A stretch of DNA of 64,000 nt from Pseudofabraea citricarpa. Taxonomy: Eukaryota > Ascomycota > Leotiomycetes > Helotiales > Dermateaceae. Numbering within the stretch: the first letter of the stretch is position 1; each line of letters starts with the position of its first letter. A program made the translations under genes and the position numbers. The notes beneath the pieces are model-generated. The model was given only the letters and a program-made list of their open reading frames with translations. It was not told the DNA's origin and did not search any database. Shown here piece by piece: positions 36,655-50,030 of the stretch. The stretch lies in contig JAPWGK010000010.1 in assembly GCA_029641185.1 (NCBI GenBank), positions 1,240,001-1,304,000 on the forward strand. The letters run 5' to 3'.

Positions 36655-39602
36655 TTACCAGAGCTCGCAAACCGGCTCCTTTGCAGGACAATTGAAGCTT
36701 TCCAGGAAATCCTTGGAGTTCGCCATGGTCCCAAGGATTCTAGCCCATTTTGGTGCATGTGGATCTGTATAAATACGGTTGATAGCCGTCTCCTTTCTGG
36801 ACTTACCGCACCACCAGTTGCTATAACTGACGAAGAATAGCTGCTCCTGGGTGAAATGATCTAGGCCCGGAAGATCCTCGTTGGGTGTTTCAGCTTGGCG
36901 TTTCTTCCAAGCAGCAAAGGAAGCAGTAATACCACCAGCATCGGCAATATTCTCACCGAGGGTGAGCTTTCCATTGACATGTAAAGGCTTCCCATCTGGG
37001 CCATCAATTGTATAGTTGTGGTACTGATCCACAAAACAGTCTGCTCGCTCTTGGAAGCCAGTGACGGTGGAGTTGGTCCACCAGTCAGTATAGTTCCCAT
37101 TTTGGTCATAATGACGACCGGTTGAGTCAAAGGCGTGAGATAACTCGTGGCCTGAAACAGCCCCAAACGCCCCATAGCTGAGATACTCTGGGACGTTGAC
37201 ATCGAATACTGGAAATTGCATGATACCAGCAGGGAAAACGATCTAAGTATGGTCAATGTCTAATTTCTGGACATATAAAACAGATATAAACCTACCTCGT
37301 TTCCTGGAGGATTGTAATACGCATTGACCGTAGGAACACTCATCTGCGATTTATGTTAGTATCTGTGAGATACGTGCTGTTCAAGCTAAGCTTACACCCC
37401 ATTGATCACGGTCCACAGGCTTTCCCAAACTTGACCACTCTTCTGCTACATCAAAACGACTGATCTCAAGTGCGTTCTGGAAAAACTTCGTGGGAGAAAT
37501 CTCGACGGTTTCGTAATAAGTCTTTAAGGCAGGGGGGTTCATGATATCAGGACTCTGTGTGCATTTAGCGTTTTACTTTGTTTGAACGGAGCCATATATA
37601 CACGGGTATATTCTCGCTGAACTTGAAATTACGTACTTTGGTGGGATATCCGATTTTCTGCACAATTTTGTGGACCTTCTCAATCGCCAATTCAATGACA
37701 CTCTTGTCCATCCAAGTAGAGACCTTGAGTTTTTCAATGAACATTTCTTTAATATCGGAGACAATTTGATCACCAAAATCCTTGGCTTTTGCTGAGAATG
37801 CTTTTTCGACAAAGAATCGACTAAGTATCCAGCCAAGGCCGTTATCAACATGAGAAACACATGTTCTCCAACGCTCAGGGGTGGATTCAGGATCCTAGAG
37901 ATTAGATTTAGCACAGGAACATTGAATTTAGATTTGGGTTTCACGGCATTTTCTTACCTTCCCAGAAAGTTCGTTACGAAATCTTGAGTATGGCTTGATC
38001 TCATCTGCCTCAATAACCGAAGCGAAAGATTGTACAACCTTCCAGATGAAGTATGTTTGCAGCACTTCTTTAGAAGTATCTGAAAGAAGTTCCTCCAAGG
38101 TCTTCATATACTTTGGGGAGCCGACAATAATGCGTGTTGTCTTGACATCAGCCGGGGCAAGGCTGTTAATGATTTTGGCCAGTTTGATTTGAGGGGCGAG
38201 GAGATCGGCATCTTTCAAAGACATTGGATTGTAATATTTCTGAATTAGTATTAGTAATGTTTTGAGAGATGGGTCAATTAAGAAGTTAGATGAATGCTAA
38301 GCAATTGCATGGCCTTCATATTGTTCTCATATGCTCGGAACGCAAGTGGAAAAAAGCTCTAGTTTCTTACCGTCACATCATAGGCATCTTCAGGGTCTGG
38401 AGATGCAGCTGCCAGCTTCTTCTCGAGAGCGACAACTCCGTGAGCATTCTCAGTGGCATTAAAGTGTTTTGCATCAGGGTATAGAGCGGCCAGGATCTGT
38501 GAAAGCGTAGTCTCATATTTAGCAACAACCTTCTCATCCTCGTAATAATCCTTAGCAGGAAGACCAATGCTCCCTGGAGGTGATGCTTGAACGACAACCG
38601 TATCAGGGTCTTTGTCATCAGCACCAGCGCCGAAGGAAACCAGAGAAGAAATGCCCAGCTTCGCTAGATATAGCACAGTGTCTGACAGAGCCTCGCTATC
38701 CTTGGCCGTAAGATGGGTTTCGCGGCTTGACTTTCTACTCGGGAACAAATCTGCAACTTGGTGAAGAATTTCAACGAGAGGCTTTACTCCTGCTTTTTTG
38801 ATCGTATCCTCGTCCATGCAGGCATCATAAGCAGCCTTTAGTTTTTCAAAATTCTGCTGGTCAACGGAAGAAACGGATTGTACCAGCAATCCCGGGGAGA
38901 AGTTGGAATGCTATTTGCCATTGTTAGAATTTATACAACCCATTCAACGACGTAGTGGGGCCAACCTTGGAATCTGCAGGATACGGAGCTTCAAGTATGT
39001 GTCTCAACAATGACTGAGAATTCTCAGACATAATTGTACCAGTAAAGGCATCTCCCTGATCTGGCCGTAAGTCATGGCGCTCATCCCATCCACCACATAC
39101 AAGCTCCTCGAAATTGTTGCACGGGTCAAGAGACTTGTACTCCGGCGATAGATTATAGAGGATTTCGGACGAAGCATGTACGCATGCCGGGGTCATACAA
39201 ACGCTAGTCTTCGTATGCGACTTCTTGGGGCGGAATACTGGAGTGAATTAGCAAAATTCTATAAAGAAGCTAGTATATTGCTTGATAGCATTTATGAACC
39301 CGACCGAAGATATGCATAAGCAAGGTGATCGATTACAGCAACGTCGTTCAATTGAATGCTTGCATATCCATGTATCCTGCCAAACTATTGATCGACAAGT
39401 GGCACGTACCGGAGAAGTAGACGCTGAGAATGATGATAATCGCAGCAAGCAACAGGCTCATGAAGATCAGACCAGCATGCTCAACGATCCATATTCCAGC
39501 CTTTTTCACAGCAGATACCGGTTTCTGTCCATTTCTCTCAGCCTCTGGCAACAATGGTGTATTCTCTGCCTGCCTCTCCTCATTCCTAGATGGCGCAGCC
39601 AT
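36655..39602 (-). CDS. M13 (neprilysin-like) zinc metallopeptidase, type II membrane protein
   Basis: Peptide-cleaving zinc enzyme of the neprilysin/endothelin-converting-enzyme family. Eight inferred exons give 779 residues: 39602-39410, 39237-38966, 38910-38371, 38239-37958, 37894-37637, 37554-37396, 37343-37296, 37242-36655. Six of the seven introns are phase 0. A short cytosolic N-terminus (with NTPLLPE) precedes one signal-anchor helix (LIFMSLLLAAIIIILSVYF), so the catalytic domain is lumenal or extracellular. Diagnostic motifs: cysteine-rich start of the ectodomain (CVHASSEIL, DPCNNFEELVCGGW), substrate-binding VNAYYNPPGNE on the 48-nt exon 7, zinc site HELSH (His616, His620) and GENIADAGG (Glu681), and the terminal CELW. 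Exons 6 and 7 have no internal long frame but are required by the motifs. Active enzyme is expected because every zinc ligand is present. Confidence 0.95.
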
Positions 39603-42338
39603 ATCGTAGAATCAAGCTGCCACGCAGCTCAGGACACTGGGCGGGAGGTATCCTAGGGTTGGCGTAGGCTCCGTGGGCCGTGTGCTTGTTGTGTTCTGTA
39701 TCTAGCTCCCGGTCTGCTTCTGGGACGGAGTTTGCTTTTACTCTGTTGTTCGAGAGCCTGTATGCAATTCAATCCGAGGTTGCGAGAAGCTGTACGTACG
39801 GTAGAGCTTCACACGGATGAGCTGGAAGCTAGGGTCGTGTGGTTGTTGATCATAGGTCGGGTGGCTGGTAGCTCTGTAACGCCCGAGCGGCAGCGGGCAG
39901 CGGGCAGCGGGGTCAGAGGTTCGGCAGATCTTCCACCAAAAAGGTGCTGCATGATGTCTTGCACTTGTTGGATTCCAGTCACGTTATTGTGATTCTCCAT
40001 CAACACCGAATAAGCTTTCTCGATGTTACATGGTCACATAGTAGACTGCACTTTTCAATTTCCCCTTCGCTCCTTCGGTGGACTCTGTTCGGCCCGGCAC
40101 GAGGCAAAAATGCAGGTGCTTACGTGCCTACGAATACCAGTAAGGGCGATGGGCAAGAGCACTTGCGCGGTCCCCCAACCATATATCTATGTCAACAGGA
40201 GACACAGAGTAGTACTGTTGCTATATTAGACGCTCTCCGGGGCGAAGGAGGTTGTTCCGGCATGCTGGCAACTTCTTTGCTTTTGTGACTAATGCTTCAC
40301 TCGGCTCCCTGGATAAGCGACGAATAATATCTCTCAAGTGTATGTTTACCAGGTATTGTCAAGAAGTTTGAACGAACTTCCCAGCGCAACACGAGGGTTT
40401 TCCTGTTTTCTCGGCACATGTTTTCTCGAGAGAGTTCAGACTGTCTCAGCGTTTGGTTCTGTGTCCTTGGATCTCGACGGTAGTAGTGGACCCCAATAAT
40501 ACTAAAGTAGTGAGATGTTCCATGCAATACCCAGTCCTCCGTAACCCAAAGGTTTGTTCTGCGAGTCAAACAGGTATCCAATTGAAGAATGGGCTAGCTT
40601 TCGGATTATGCGACTCTCAGCTGCAGAAACTTGGATACTGTACAAATTCTCCGCTTTGTGTGCTGAATGCTTGGAGGCTGATCCGGAGAAGCGATCCGGA
40701 GCCATACATCACACAGAAGCCGTTGGCTACTCGGCTCTCTTGTGCCCGCAAGACATGTTGACACACTTAAACAGTACCTCCAGGATTCCCATTCATCGTC
40801 GGAAAATAAATACTTTCCCATCTGCGATGGAGCGACGCTGGTGTCGTGAATGGAGGTTATCCCAGCAACGTCGTCGCTTGCTTGAGCTCTCATTTTAAAT
40901 TCAATATGATCCTCAGCCCTTTCAGGGCGGCCGGAATTGGAGGTGCTGATTCGTCCCTATTGAGTGCCCATGCGTGATGACATCTTCCGGTCTCCACTCG
41001 TCGACAAGAATACCCTGAATGCCCCCTTGCACAACCCTCGCGACGTCATCGAATACCCAAGTCGTACGAGTTCTTGTAAATCTCTTTGTATGCGCCGTTC
41101 CCACTTTTCATCAGGACAAGTACCTACTTGCCGTCGCTCACAGCGTGACCTCTTCACCGCAGCTCCGCAGCTCCTCCAGTTGTCTACTCGGACACTCGTA
41201 CTGTACCGTACACAAGTGTCGATATACCGTACATGCCCACTCTGCTAAAGCAGAAGGGTTGCATAGTGCCATGTGCTGGAGGGAATGCTTATTCTTGCGC
41301 TTGCCATGTGCCGACCTCTTCCACTTCCACTTCCACTTCCACCTCCACCAGTACAGTATTTGATTTTGATATTTACAAAGTTGACCGTGCATTGTAAAAG
41401 TCGACGGCGAAAAAGAAGAAGAGAAAAAGCGTGCATGTGTGGTACCGACTGGGTATATCATCATGTACTGTATCGATGTTGGTGGAGTCGCCTCGGGTTG
41501 AACTTCAATACCACACCCATCCACCTCTTTTGACCTTGGGATTCTAACTAATCTCGCATGAATCTCGTCTCCGAATAATTCTCCAGCCAGGTCAGCGTTG
41601 GGGATGGCCGCCGACAAGAATATGGCATGTAGCAAGGTAGACTCCTCTGTAGAAGCTCTGTTTACAGAATAATGGAGTGGATCGGGGGGAGGCCTGTATC
41701 AAGAGTCCCAGCTACAGCATGCTCGGCGTCTATACATTTGCTTCGGTCCCCCACGACAGGCAGGAGGACTGCAGTTCATTGACATGGTGCTCCTCGACGC
41801 TCGCCTTATAAGGATAAGCATGCACAAAAGACGGCCGTAGAGATATTGCCCTTACCAACGCCAGCCTGCCCTTTTCCCATTTTCATAGCGTTGCCGTCGG
41901 CTGACAGGGGGCCCAACTCAGTGGGAACTCGTGGATAGGTGCTCCCTACCAGACGGATGTAGGGCCGCTTCTCACATCTCTTGCATACTCCAACCTCAAC
42001 CTCGAATTTTCACCTTCCCCCAAGGTGTTCGACCTCTCCCACAAGCGTATTCAGGGCATCTCTGGGGACTTCTTCTCAGTTCAACTCAACAACAGCAGAC
42101 TGAAATCCGAGAAGTAATAAAGTCTTTGAGTTTGTGCGAGCGAGGAAGCCTGACGTCACCGAACGCCGTTTCTAACCTTTTCACATACCATACCGCTTTC
42201 ACGAGGACATCAACACCCACATTCAGATCGAGCACTTCGAATGAGGCACCGGTGGCCCGCGAGACCTCCTAGCGATTGTGACCAGAGATATCCCCCAGCA
42301 GTCTAGGTCAAGACCCTGCTGGCATTCGATCCAGGGGA
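39603..42338. other. Divergent promoter region: M13 peptidase / large histidine kinase
   Basis: 2.7 kb between two start codons facing away from each other. It contains a GGGCAGC-type short repeat near 39887-39912 and CCACTT units near 41320-41345. No coding sequence was supported. The large histidine kinase could have noncoding or short 5' exons here. Confidence 0.55.
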
Positions 42339-45300
42339 ATGCCCAAACCACCAAAGTCGCCTCTGGAAAACCCATCCTCATCCACTTCACAGTCGCGACG
42401 GCCTGGCAGCTCCCGCAGATCCAGCAGTGAAAAGTCCATACCGCAGTCTTCATCGTCTAGTAAGCATGGAGTAAAGTCTGCGCAAGCAACTGCGCATAGA
42501 TCGAAGGAAACCATGTCCGACGCGTCGTCCGGTCTGAAAGTGTCAGGGGAGCAAGGTTCAGATAGAGAGGCTGGAATAGGGAGTACATCTTCCTCAACAA
42601 TAACCGGGGGAAATGATCGAGATATGGCAGCAGAAGGTGCGCAGACACAGCGAAGAACCTCATTCGAGAAAGGCCCTCCCTCCCCAGCCACAGGTGGGAC
42701 ACCCAAAGACAAGTCCGAAGAAGTAGAGCGTCTGCGTGCAGCCATGAATGCACAAATCCAACTCAACCAGCACCGGGAAAAACTCGCACAGCAGCTCGGA
42801 GAACGTGAAGGAAAGTTCAATGCACCAACAATGACTGCAGCTGGAAAAAAGCGTGTATCTCCCATCCACGAGGAGATTATCTCGCCGTCTTTGGAGAATG
42901 CATTTGCTAGTCCCCCACCAACAGGCATGGAAACCAGCTCCACGGAATCGAACCACACTATTCGTGGAGGTATCACGCCAGCTGCTGTTGTGCGGACCCC
43001 GTCGTACCCATTCCCCACAATGAGGACGCCCAGCATGCAGATGAATTTCCCCGGGCACAAGCCTTTCACTGCCTTGTCGCCAACAGTGAACCCTTCAAAC
43101 TTTGCTGGTGGTTCCTTTGATGCTGGTGGTCCGCAGGATCGAATTATGTCAGGCTCAGTAACGCCAGCTTCCACTCTCAACTTTCAACCATCTGGAACGT
43201 ATCAGTCGAAATATGATGACTTGAACTTTCCCAGTCCGAACTTATATGACATGACACTTATGCTCTCTGCAGAGCCAGGTCTCGATCCTTGGTGGACTAC
43301 TGTGTGTCAGCTAATGAAAGATAACTATAAAGCAGAACGGGTAACACTAAGTGTACCTGCGGATTCTACTGACCTGGAAAATGTGCCATGGGGTCAGAAG
43401 GCGACATTCAATGTGAATGAAGAGGATGAGCTTAGTCTTACATACTTGCCACGAGGAAGTAGTCTCATTCCAAGCAGTGTCGGTACCAATGACACATCGA
43501 ATTCTGATGGTAATAATACCGGCGATGGCGAGTCACCACCAATGCCAGGATCACAACTTGAGCCTACTCGCCCCGGACTTCTCAGTAGGCACTCGTTCAC
43601 GTCTTATGAAGACACAAAACGTGAACCTCTGTCTGTGCCTGAAAGCAGTAGAGCAGCAGCATCCTCACGACCGGTGCCCCTGATGAGAAGTCAGTCATAT
43701 TTGTCTTCCAGACGCTCGAACGTACCTCCTCGTACGTCAACGCTCCAAAATGCAGAACTCAATCTGCAATCCTTGCAAGATCATATAACGAATGAGGATG
43801 ACAAGCCTAGTGTGGCATGGGATAATATGGAGGCGTCATCTCGAGAGATTCGTGGTCGAGTGTTCCCAGTGATGCAAGCACTTGACTATGAAGCAGATCC
43901 TTTAATCGACAGTAGCGGCATCATAAGAGTGTTAGAGAGAGGCAAGGTCGTTGCTTTAACCAGAGATTATCCTTACTTCCAAAATCAAGACGAGAATAGT
44001 GGTGGTAGTAAGAGTACGCAGAGTGTGAAGTCTGTGAAAGGTTCGCCAAAGGAGAAGGCAAAGAAGGCGAAGGCTCCGGAAATGGGCGCGCGCATCTCGT
44101 CATTTTTAAGTGGGAGTTCTCGACGTTCAAGCCGCAACACTCGCACCTTGACGAGCGAAAAAAGCAAAGGTCTAAATTCTAGTAGTCGAGAAACCTATGA
44201 AGAGATGGCTCCACCTGCACTGCCTATCTACGAGGAGTATGAACAAACTCCGCCATCTCCCTGGTCCCAGTCTCCTGCTCCCTCCCCGGCCGTAAGAGCA
44301 GAGACTTCTGACAACCCCTTCTTTACCAGCACTTCTGCTGTCAATCAAGATACATTTGATCCTGGCGAATCTCCACAGGATTATTCTACCACGCAACAAG
44401 TAGAGGCCATTGGGGTTGACCGGTCCTGGACAGTTCTCCATATTCCTCTTGCTCATCCTCTATTGTCTAAACCAGTGCAATCGTTCCGGCTAGATGCAGC
44501 AGCAATGGAGTCACGAACGGCGGGAAGAAGCAAAGCTTTTAAGTCTTCGACAAGTAACCAGGAAAGCAGCAAGCTGTCAGCTACCCCTGAACCTCCAAAG
44601 GAAAAGCGTACGCCAATTGCCATATTGTCAATTCTCAGTCCCATCATCCCATATCCGTCTAGCCTTAGACATTCTTTAGAGAACCTGGCACCGCACCTCG
44701 CGACTTCTTTCTCGTTATGTCGACACTTCACTAACTTAGAGACTGAAGTCGCCGGTCTGACACGCAAACGCCCTCAAACAGCTGGGTTTGGTGCTGTGGC
44801 TGCAAGCAATCTACCACATGAGCAGAAACTCGCACGGACACGCCTAATGTACTCGCCTGCTGACGATGATGGGCCACATCAGTCTACCGGTGGTAGTATA
44901 ACAAGTCCAAGTGATTACTCTGGTGTCTCCCGTAGTAATAACGGCTCTTCGCCTGCAGGCACTCCGGGCTGGGATCCAAGTGCTGTAGGCTTAACGCCAA
45001 TTGATAAGCGACCCGGGGGAGGTAGTCCTGCGTATAGTGCAGGTGATGGTTACTTCAGCTCGAAAACAAGACCAGGCTTGGCGAGGGTCAATACTCTTGG
45101 TTCATCCAGCAGTATTACAGGAGCGAGACGGACCTCGAAGGAGAACTCGCCTGCAGACGTAAAATTGCAACAACCGATGGATGTGGATTATCTAGGGCAG
45201 ACAAAGGATACTGGGACAAGCTCTGAAGACTATGCTCCGATGTCAAAACTGGATACCTCGTTGCAGGGCAGTGGGGTTCAACCAGAATCTGCACTTCAGT

Positions 45301-48300
45301 TTAAGCGACAAAACACTCGGACAGTTTCTACGCAATCAATCCAGAAGGTCGACAGATCTCACACCCAGCTTCATTCATATGGAGCAGATTTTGGTTCTAC
45401 TTTCCAATCTCTGCCCACAACATCTGTAGCAACAGCCAAGACCCCTGGTCAAAGAACACACTCGCGATCCAGTTCTATTAACGGCCCAACAGATATGCCT
45501 CCTCCCTCAGATCGCCTAAAGGGTCTCATGTTGGATTCTTTACCTGCTCATGTATTCGTTGCGTTGCCGCAGACTGGGGAAATCGTCTGGGTTAACAGCC
45601 GCTACCTCACATACCGTGGCCAGAGCGTAGCTGAGCTTTACCAAGATCCCTGGGCAAGCATACACCCTGAGGAGCGCGATCTGTATTTAAAATCCTGGAC
45701 ACATGCTGTCAAGACAGGAGAACAATTTTCTATGCAGGTTCGCATCAAAAGATTTGACGGAAACTACAGATGGTTCTACACCAGGGCAGTTGGCTCCCGA
45801 GATACGAGAGGAGTTATTGTGCAATGGTATGGATCACACATGGACATTCATGATCAACATATTGCAGAAGTCAAGGCCGCCCGACAAGAGGAGATCGAAG
45901 CTTCTGAAGCCAAACATCGGCAACTTGCCAATCTAATACCCCAGACTATATTTGCTGCGACCGAGGATGAAGGGGTTACCTTCGCAAACGAACAATGGCT
46001 TTCATATACCGGTCAGAGTTTTGAGGATGCCTTAGGCTTGGGATTTATGGATTTCGTCCACCCAGAGGACTTAGCTAAGTGCCGAATCCCTGTTGATCGG
46101 CCACCAACTCCATCACAACCACGCCGTAAAAAGCCAGCTGATCCAAGCCGTACCCCGTCCCAATCTTCTTCCGGTGGAGTATCTTCAAATGTATCCGAAG
46201 CACAGACAGAGACGACGGTTAAAGGGATGCACCAGTCGTTGTCGAGAAGTAATAGCTCGAATAGTGGCTCGATATATGAAATGTCTAGTGCAGACCTTTC
46301 CGAGTTGGCTAAATCTGGTGTCATTAAGGTTACGACTGATAGCAATGGCCGTCTCTCCTACACCACCGAGGTTCGATTAAGAAGCAAGACCGGTGAATAC
46401 CGCTGGCATCTTGTCCGATGCGTCGAAGTAGACAATATAAATCTGGGCAGTGGTGATGGGTCATGGTTCGGTGCTTGCACTGATATAAATGATCACAAGT
46501 TGCTCGAGACCAAGTTGAAAGAGGCTATGGACTCCAAGAGCCGTTTCTTGAGCAATATGTCGCATGAAATCCGAACTCCTCTAATCGGCATTTCTGGCAT
46601 GGTTAATTTCCTCCAAGACACAACGTTGAATGACGAGCAGCTTGATTATACCAACACGATTCAGTCAAGCGCTACCAATCTACTTGATATAATTAACGAC
46701 ATTCTGGATTTGTCTAAGGTAGACGCTGGTATGATGAAGCTTTCTTATGAATGGTTTCATACTCGGTCGCTCGTTGAGGAAGTCAATGAATTGGTCTCTA
46801 GCATGGCAATCACCAAGCGGCTGGAATTAAATTACGTCGTCGATGTCGACGTCCCAGAGATGGTCAAGGGTGACAAAGTTCGTATACGCCAAGTGCTCCT
46901 CAATGTGATTGGAAACGCTATCAAGTTCACCGCAACAGGTGAAGTTTTCAGCCGCTGTCGCGTATTTCACGATCCGTCTCCAAATCTGGGTGAGAATCAA
47001 GTCATGTTAGAGTATTCTATAATCGATACTGGCAGTGGTTTTACCCAAGAAGAGGCAGATCTTATTTTTAAACCATTTAGTCAAATCGATGGAAGCAGCA
47101 CTCGTCAGCATGGTGGTAGTGGACTAGGCCTTGTTATTTCGCGTCAGCTCGTAGAGCTGCATGGTGGCAAGATGGTGGGAAGTGCTGTTCCTGGTGAAGG
47201 ATCAACTTTCACTTTCACAGCAAAGTTTGGCCTACCAACCGTTGAAGACTATCCGGAGCCTCTAGCAACACCACATCTGCTTCCAACAAAGCTTCCATCA
47301 ACCAGGTCATCAATTGCTTCCAATATATCCAGCGAAATGGCTCAGGCAAAACCAATGTCAGGAAAGTCCATCATGTCTAACTCAATGGTGCAGTCTCCAG
47401 CCACGCAAAGTGAATCTAGCGTGGATTCACCTGCTGTTGCATCGTCAGGTAGCTCCGTCCCATCCCTGAGATCAAGTAGATCCCATGCTACGGGACGAAC
47501 TTCAGTTTCCTCGTTGTCTCAAGGTGCAGCTAAAACCTTTGAAGACGCCGCACGTGCCAGTGGATCCGATGCTTCACAGATGAAACTGGCTCTCCCTGTC
47601 AGAACAGCATCAGGCTCGTCAGCTCATCAACTCGGAGATAGCTCGTTGACGCCAGTCCCAATGACAATACATGCCGATTCTTCTGGAGATACCATCAAAG
47701 CTATAGGTTCAAAACCTGCTGCAGGTCTACTTTCGCCCGGAGGAAGTTCAATGGAGAGCTTATCAAGACAGAGCAGTGGATCATCTTCTGGACTAAAGCA
47801 CTTACGCCCTCCATTGTACTCAATTCTCCTCATCTGCCCACAGAAGCACAGTCGTGAGGCGACAACACAGCATATCGAAATAACACTTCCGAAGGATATT
47901 CCACACCAGATCACTCCGATTTCGAACGTAGCAGATGCGCAAGCATTGATAAGTGGGGAAGATCCTGTCATCTTCACCCATATTGTGCTTAATCTACCAT
48001 CCGCTGAGGAGATCGTAACTTTGGTCGATCAGATATTCTCGTCTGTATCGCTGCCACAAACCTCAATCGTTGTCCTCTCTGATCCTGTACAGCGTCAAGA
48101 AGTGATCAAGCTTGCCACTGATTATGATTATGACCAACTCGCAAAGGATAATCGTGTCAACTTTATCTACAAACCTGTCAAGCCATCACGCTTTGCAGTC
48201 ATCTTCGACCCAGACAAAGAACGAGACCTTAGCATTGATCGCAACAGGTCAAGTGCACAACAGCATGTGGCGAACCAAAAACAGAATTATCTCGATGTTG

Positions 48301-48762
48301 AGAAGCGGCTTGGAAATAAGGGTCTGAAAGTCCTATTAGTAGAAGACAATCTCGTTAACCAAAAGGTTCTGCTTAAATTCCTTAGCAAGGTCGGCATTGC
48401 TGTCGAGCTTGCCCTTGATGGAATTGAGTGCACAGAGAAAGTCTTCTCCCACCCCCATTCCTTCTACTCCATCATACTTGTAAGTCTTACAACGTTCTTT
48501 ATATGTACTCTACTAATTTACTGTCTAGTGTGATCTTCATATGCCTCGCAAGGATGGCTATCAGACTTGCCGAGATATTCGACAGTGGGAGGAAACCGAA
48601 GGATTTTCGAAAATGCCCATTATCGCACTCTCCGCGAACGTGATGGCTGATGTCCTGGATAAGTGTGTTGCCGCTGGCTTTAATAGTTATGTTACAAAAC
48701 CAGTCGACTTCAAGGCTCTAAGCAACGCGATGAGCAATCTTTTGGATCCTGATGGATCCTAA
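42339..48762 (+). CDS. Very large PAS-domain hybrid histidine kinase with two receiver-like domains
   Basis: 2124 residues from exons 42339-48479 and 48529-48762. The first roughly 1050 residues are mostly Ser/Pro-rich; two more ordered stretches (around 500-560 and 700-800, with SWTVLHIPLAHPLLS and IAILSILSPIIPYPSSLRHSLENLAPHL) may be a divergent GAF-like module. Then: PAS 1 (about 1060-1175, GEIVWVNSRYLTYRG, GNYRWFYTRA); PAS 2 (about 1190-1400), interrupted by a roughly 85-residue Ser/Pro insert; HisKA with SHEIRTPLIG (His about 1409); HATPase with NVIGNAIKFT, DTGSGF and GGSGLGL; a degenerate receiver (about 1826-1955); and a true receiver (1996-2120) with EDNLVNQ, Asp 2049 in CDLHMPRKDG and Lys in VTKPV. 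The only intron (48480-48528) falls two residues before the phosphorylated Asp. The kinase is soluble, with no membrane helix. Its subfamily is not assigned; no bilin-binding PHY module is seen. Confidence 0.94.
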
Positions 48763-50030
48763 CCTACTTCTACAAATTTAAAAGGAAAGCATCGATTTGA
48801 TGCATGTCCTTAGTTCTTCAACAGCATTCAACGGAGTTCTTCTTATACCACATTTGAGTGCATGGCATGTCGAAGCGAGCCTGGCACTATTCGAATTATT
48901 TCCTGATGTAAAATATATCCGACCAGAGACGTTTTGTCTTTTTTTTTTTCACTTCATCGATAGGTCATCAACTTCCTAGGGAGGTTGTTGGTGATTCTAC
49001 CGTAATTATTTGTTTTTTCATTGCGGACACGAACGACTTTACCTTTTTGCGTGGAAACGGACTGGAGGCTGGACGAACGGGATTTGCTCATGATGTGCTC
49101 ATGATTCAAATCCATATACTGAAATGGCTGGATGATATCAGAAAACGATAAGCGTTTTTGTTGCAATTGCATAGCGTGTGTGAGATTACAAGCCGGGTTC
49201 TTTTTTTCCGGCGAATATGGATGGCATGGAATGGCTGGCATCTTCACTTCAGACGATCTTTGTTGGCTTCTGCAGGTAGTTGGCATTCTTTTAGATAATA
49301 TGAAGAAGGCACGGGTCGGGTGGTTACAGAAAAGGAATGGACAGTTGCTCGGACAAGATAGCTGAAGTGTACTTTATGAAAAAATCAACTTTTGCTCTAG
49401 TTGACTTGGTTGCAAGGTTGTGTGCCTGAATCCCTACAGTTGCAGCCCTTTTTACTTTACTCTAAATGACATTATCACCTTGTCATATCTACAATTATTG
49501 CTACTTCGGGGTTTCTGAATCGGACTACTTTGATTGCCTTGAATTGTTTGTAACTGATGTATGATAATTCAAGGGCTCTTAACGGCCTGTATTCTTTTCG
49601 GTGGTTCAATAGAAGAGCTGGGATTGCTGCTGTTCTAGTAGACTCTTATTCTGGTACCTGTGGTCTTGTTATTCAACCTCGAGAGAAAAGCTTATAAGCA
49701 AACATCAGCCTACCCGACATTGAAAGAGCTAACAACAAGAATGACGTGAATCAAGACATTGCATGCAGGTAATTATTAGTAACCGCCAAAACTCGGTGTC
49801 TCGGGTGAGAAAAAGAGAAAAAAGAAAAGAAAGGGGCCATCAGGCGAGGCGGTCTAACTTCCGGAAACATCCCGGCAACTGCAGCAGGTCAGTCAGACAT
49901 ACAACCAGCGTGACCAGGTATGACTGAAAACCCACTCTTGTTCCCTTCAACCAATTTTTCTATTGCTATCATACCTCTTTTTGACCTTTGATTTTATTTT
50001 GTTTTTTAGAGAGAGGAGAAGAGGTTCAAG
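48763..50030. other. Intergenic region
   Basis: Same-strand gap between the large kinase and the EamA gene. The right end is pyrimidine-rich with a CCAAT near 49951, probably the EamA promoter. No gene was seen. Confidence 0.55.

Noticed and set aside
42339..48762. Phytochrome-type histidine kinase
   Set aside because: PAS domains are present but no bilin-binding GAF with its Cys nor a PHY domain tongue motif was seen.
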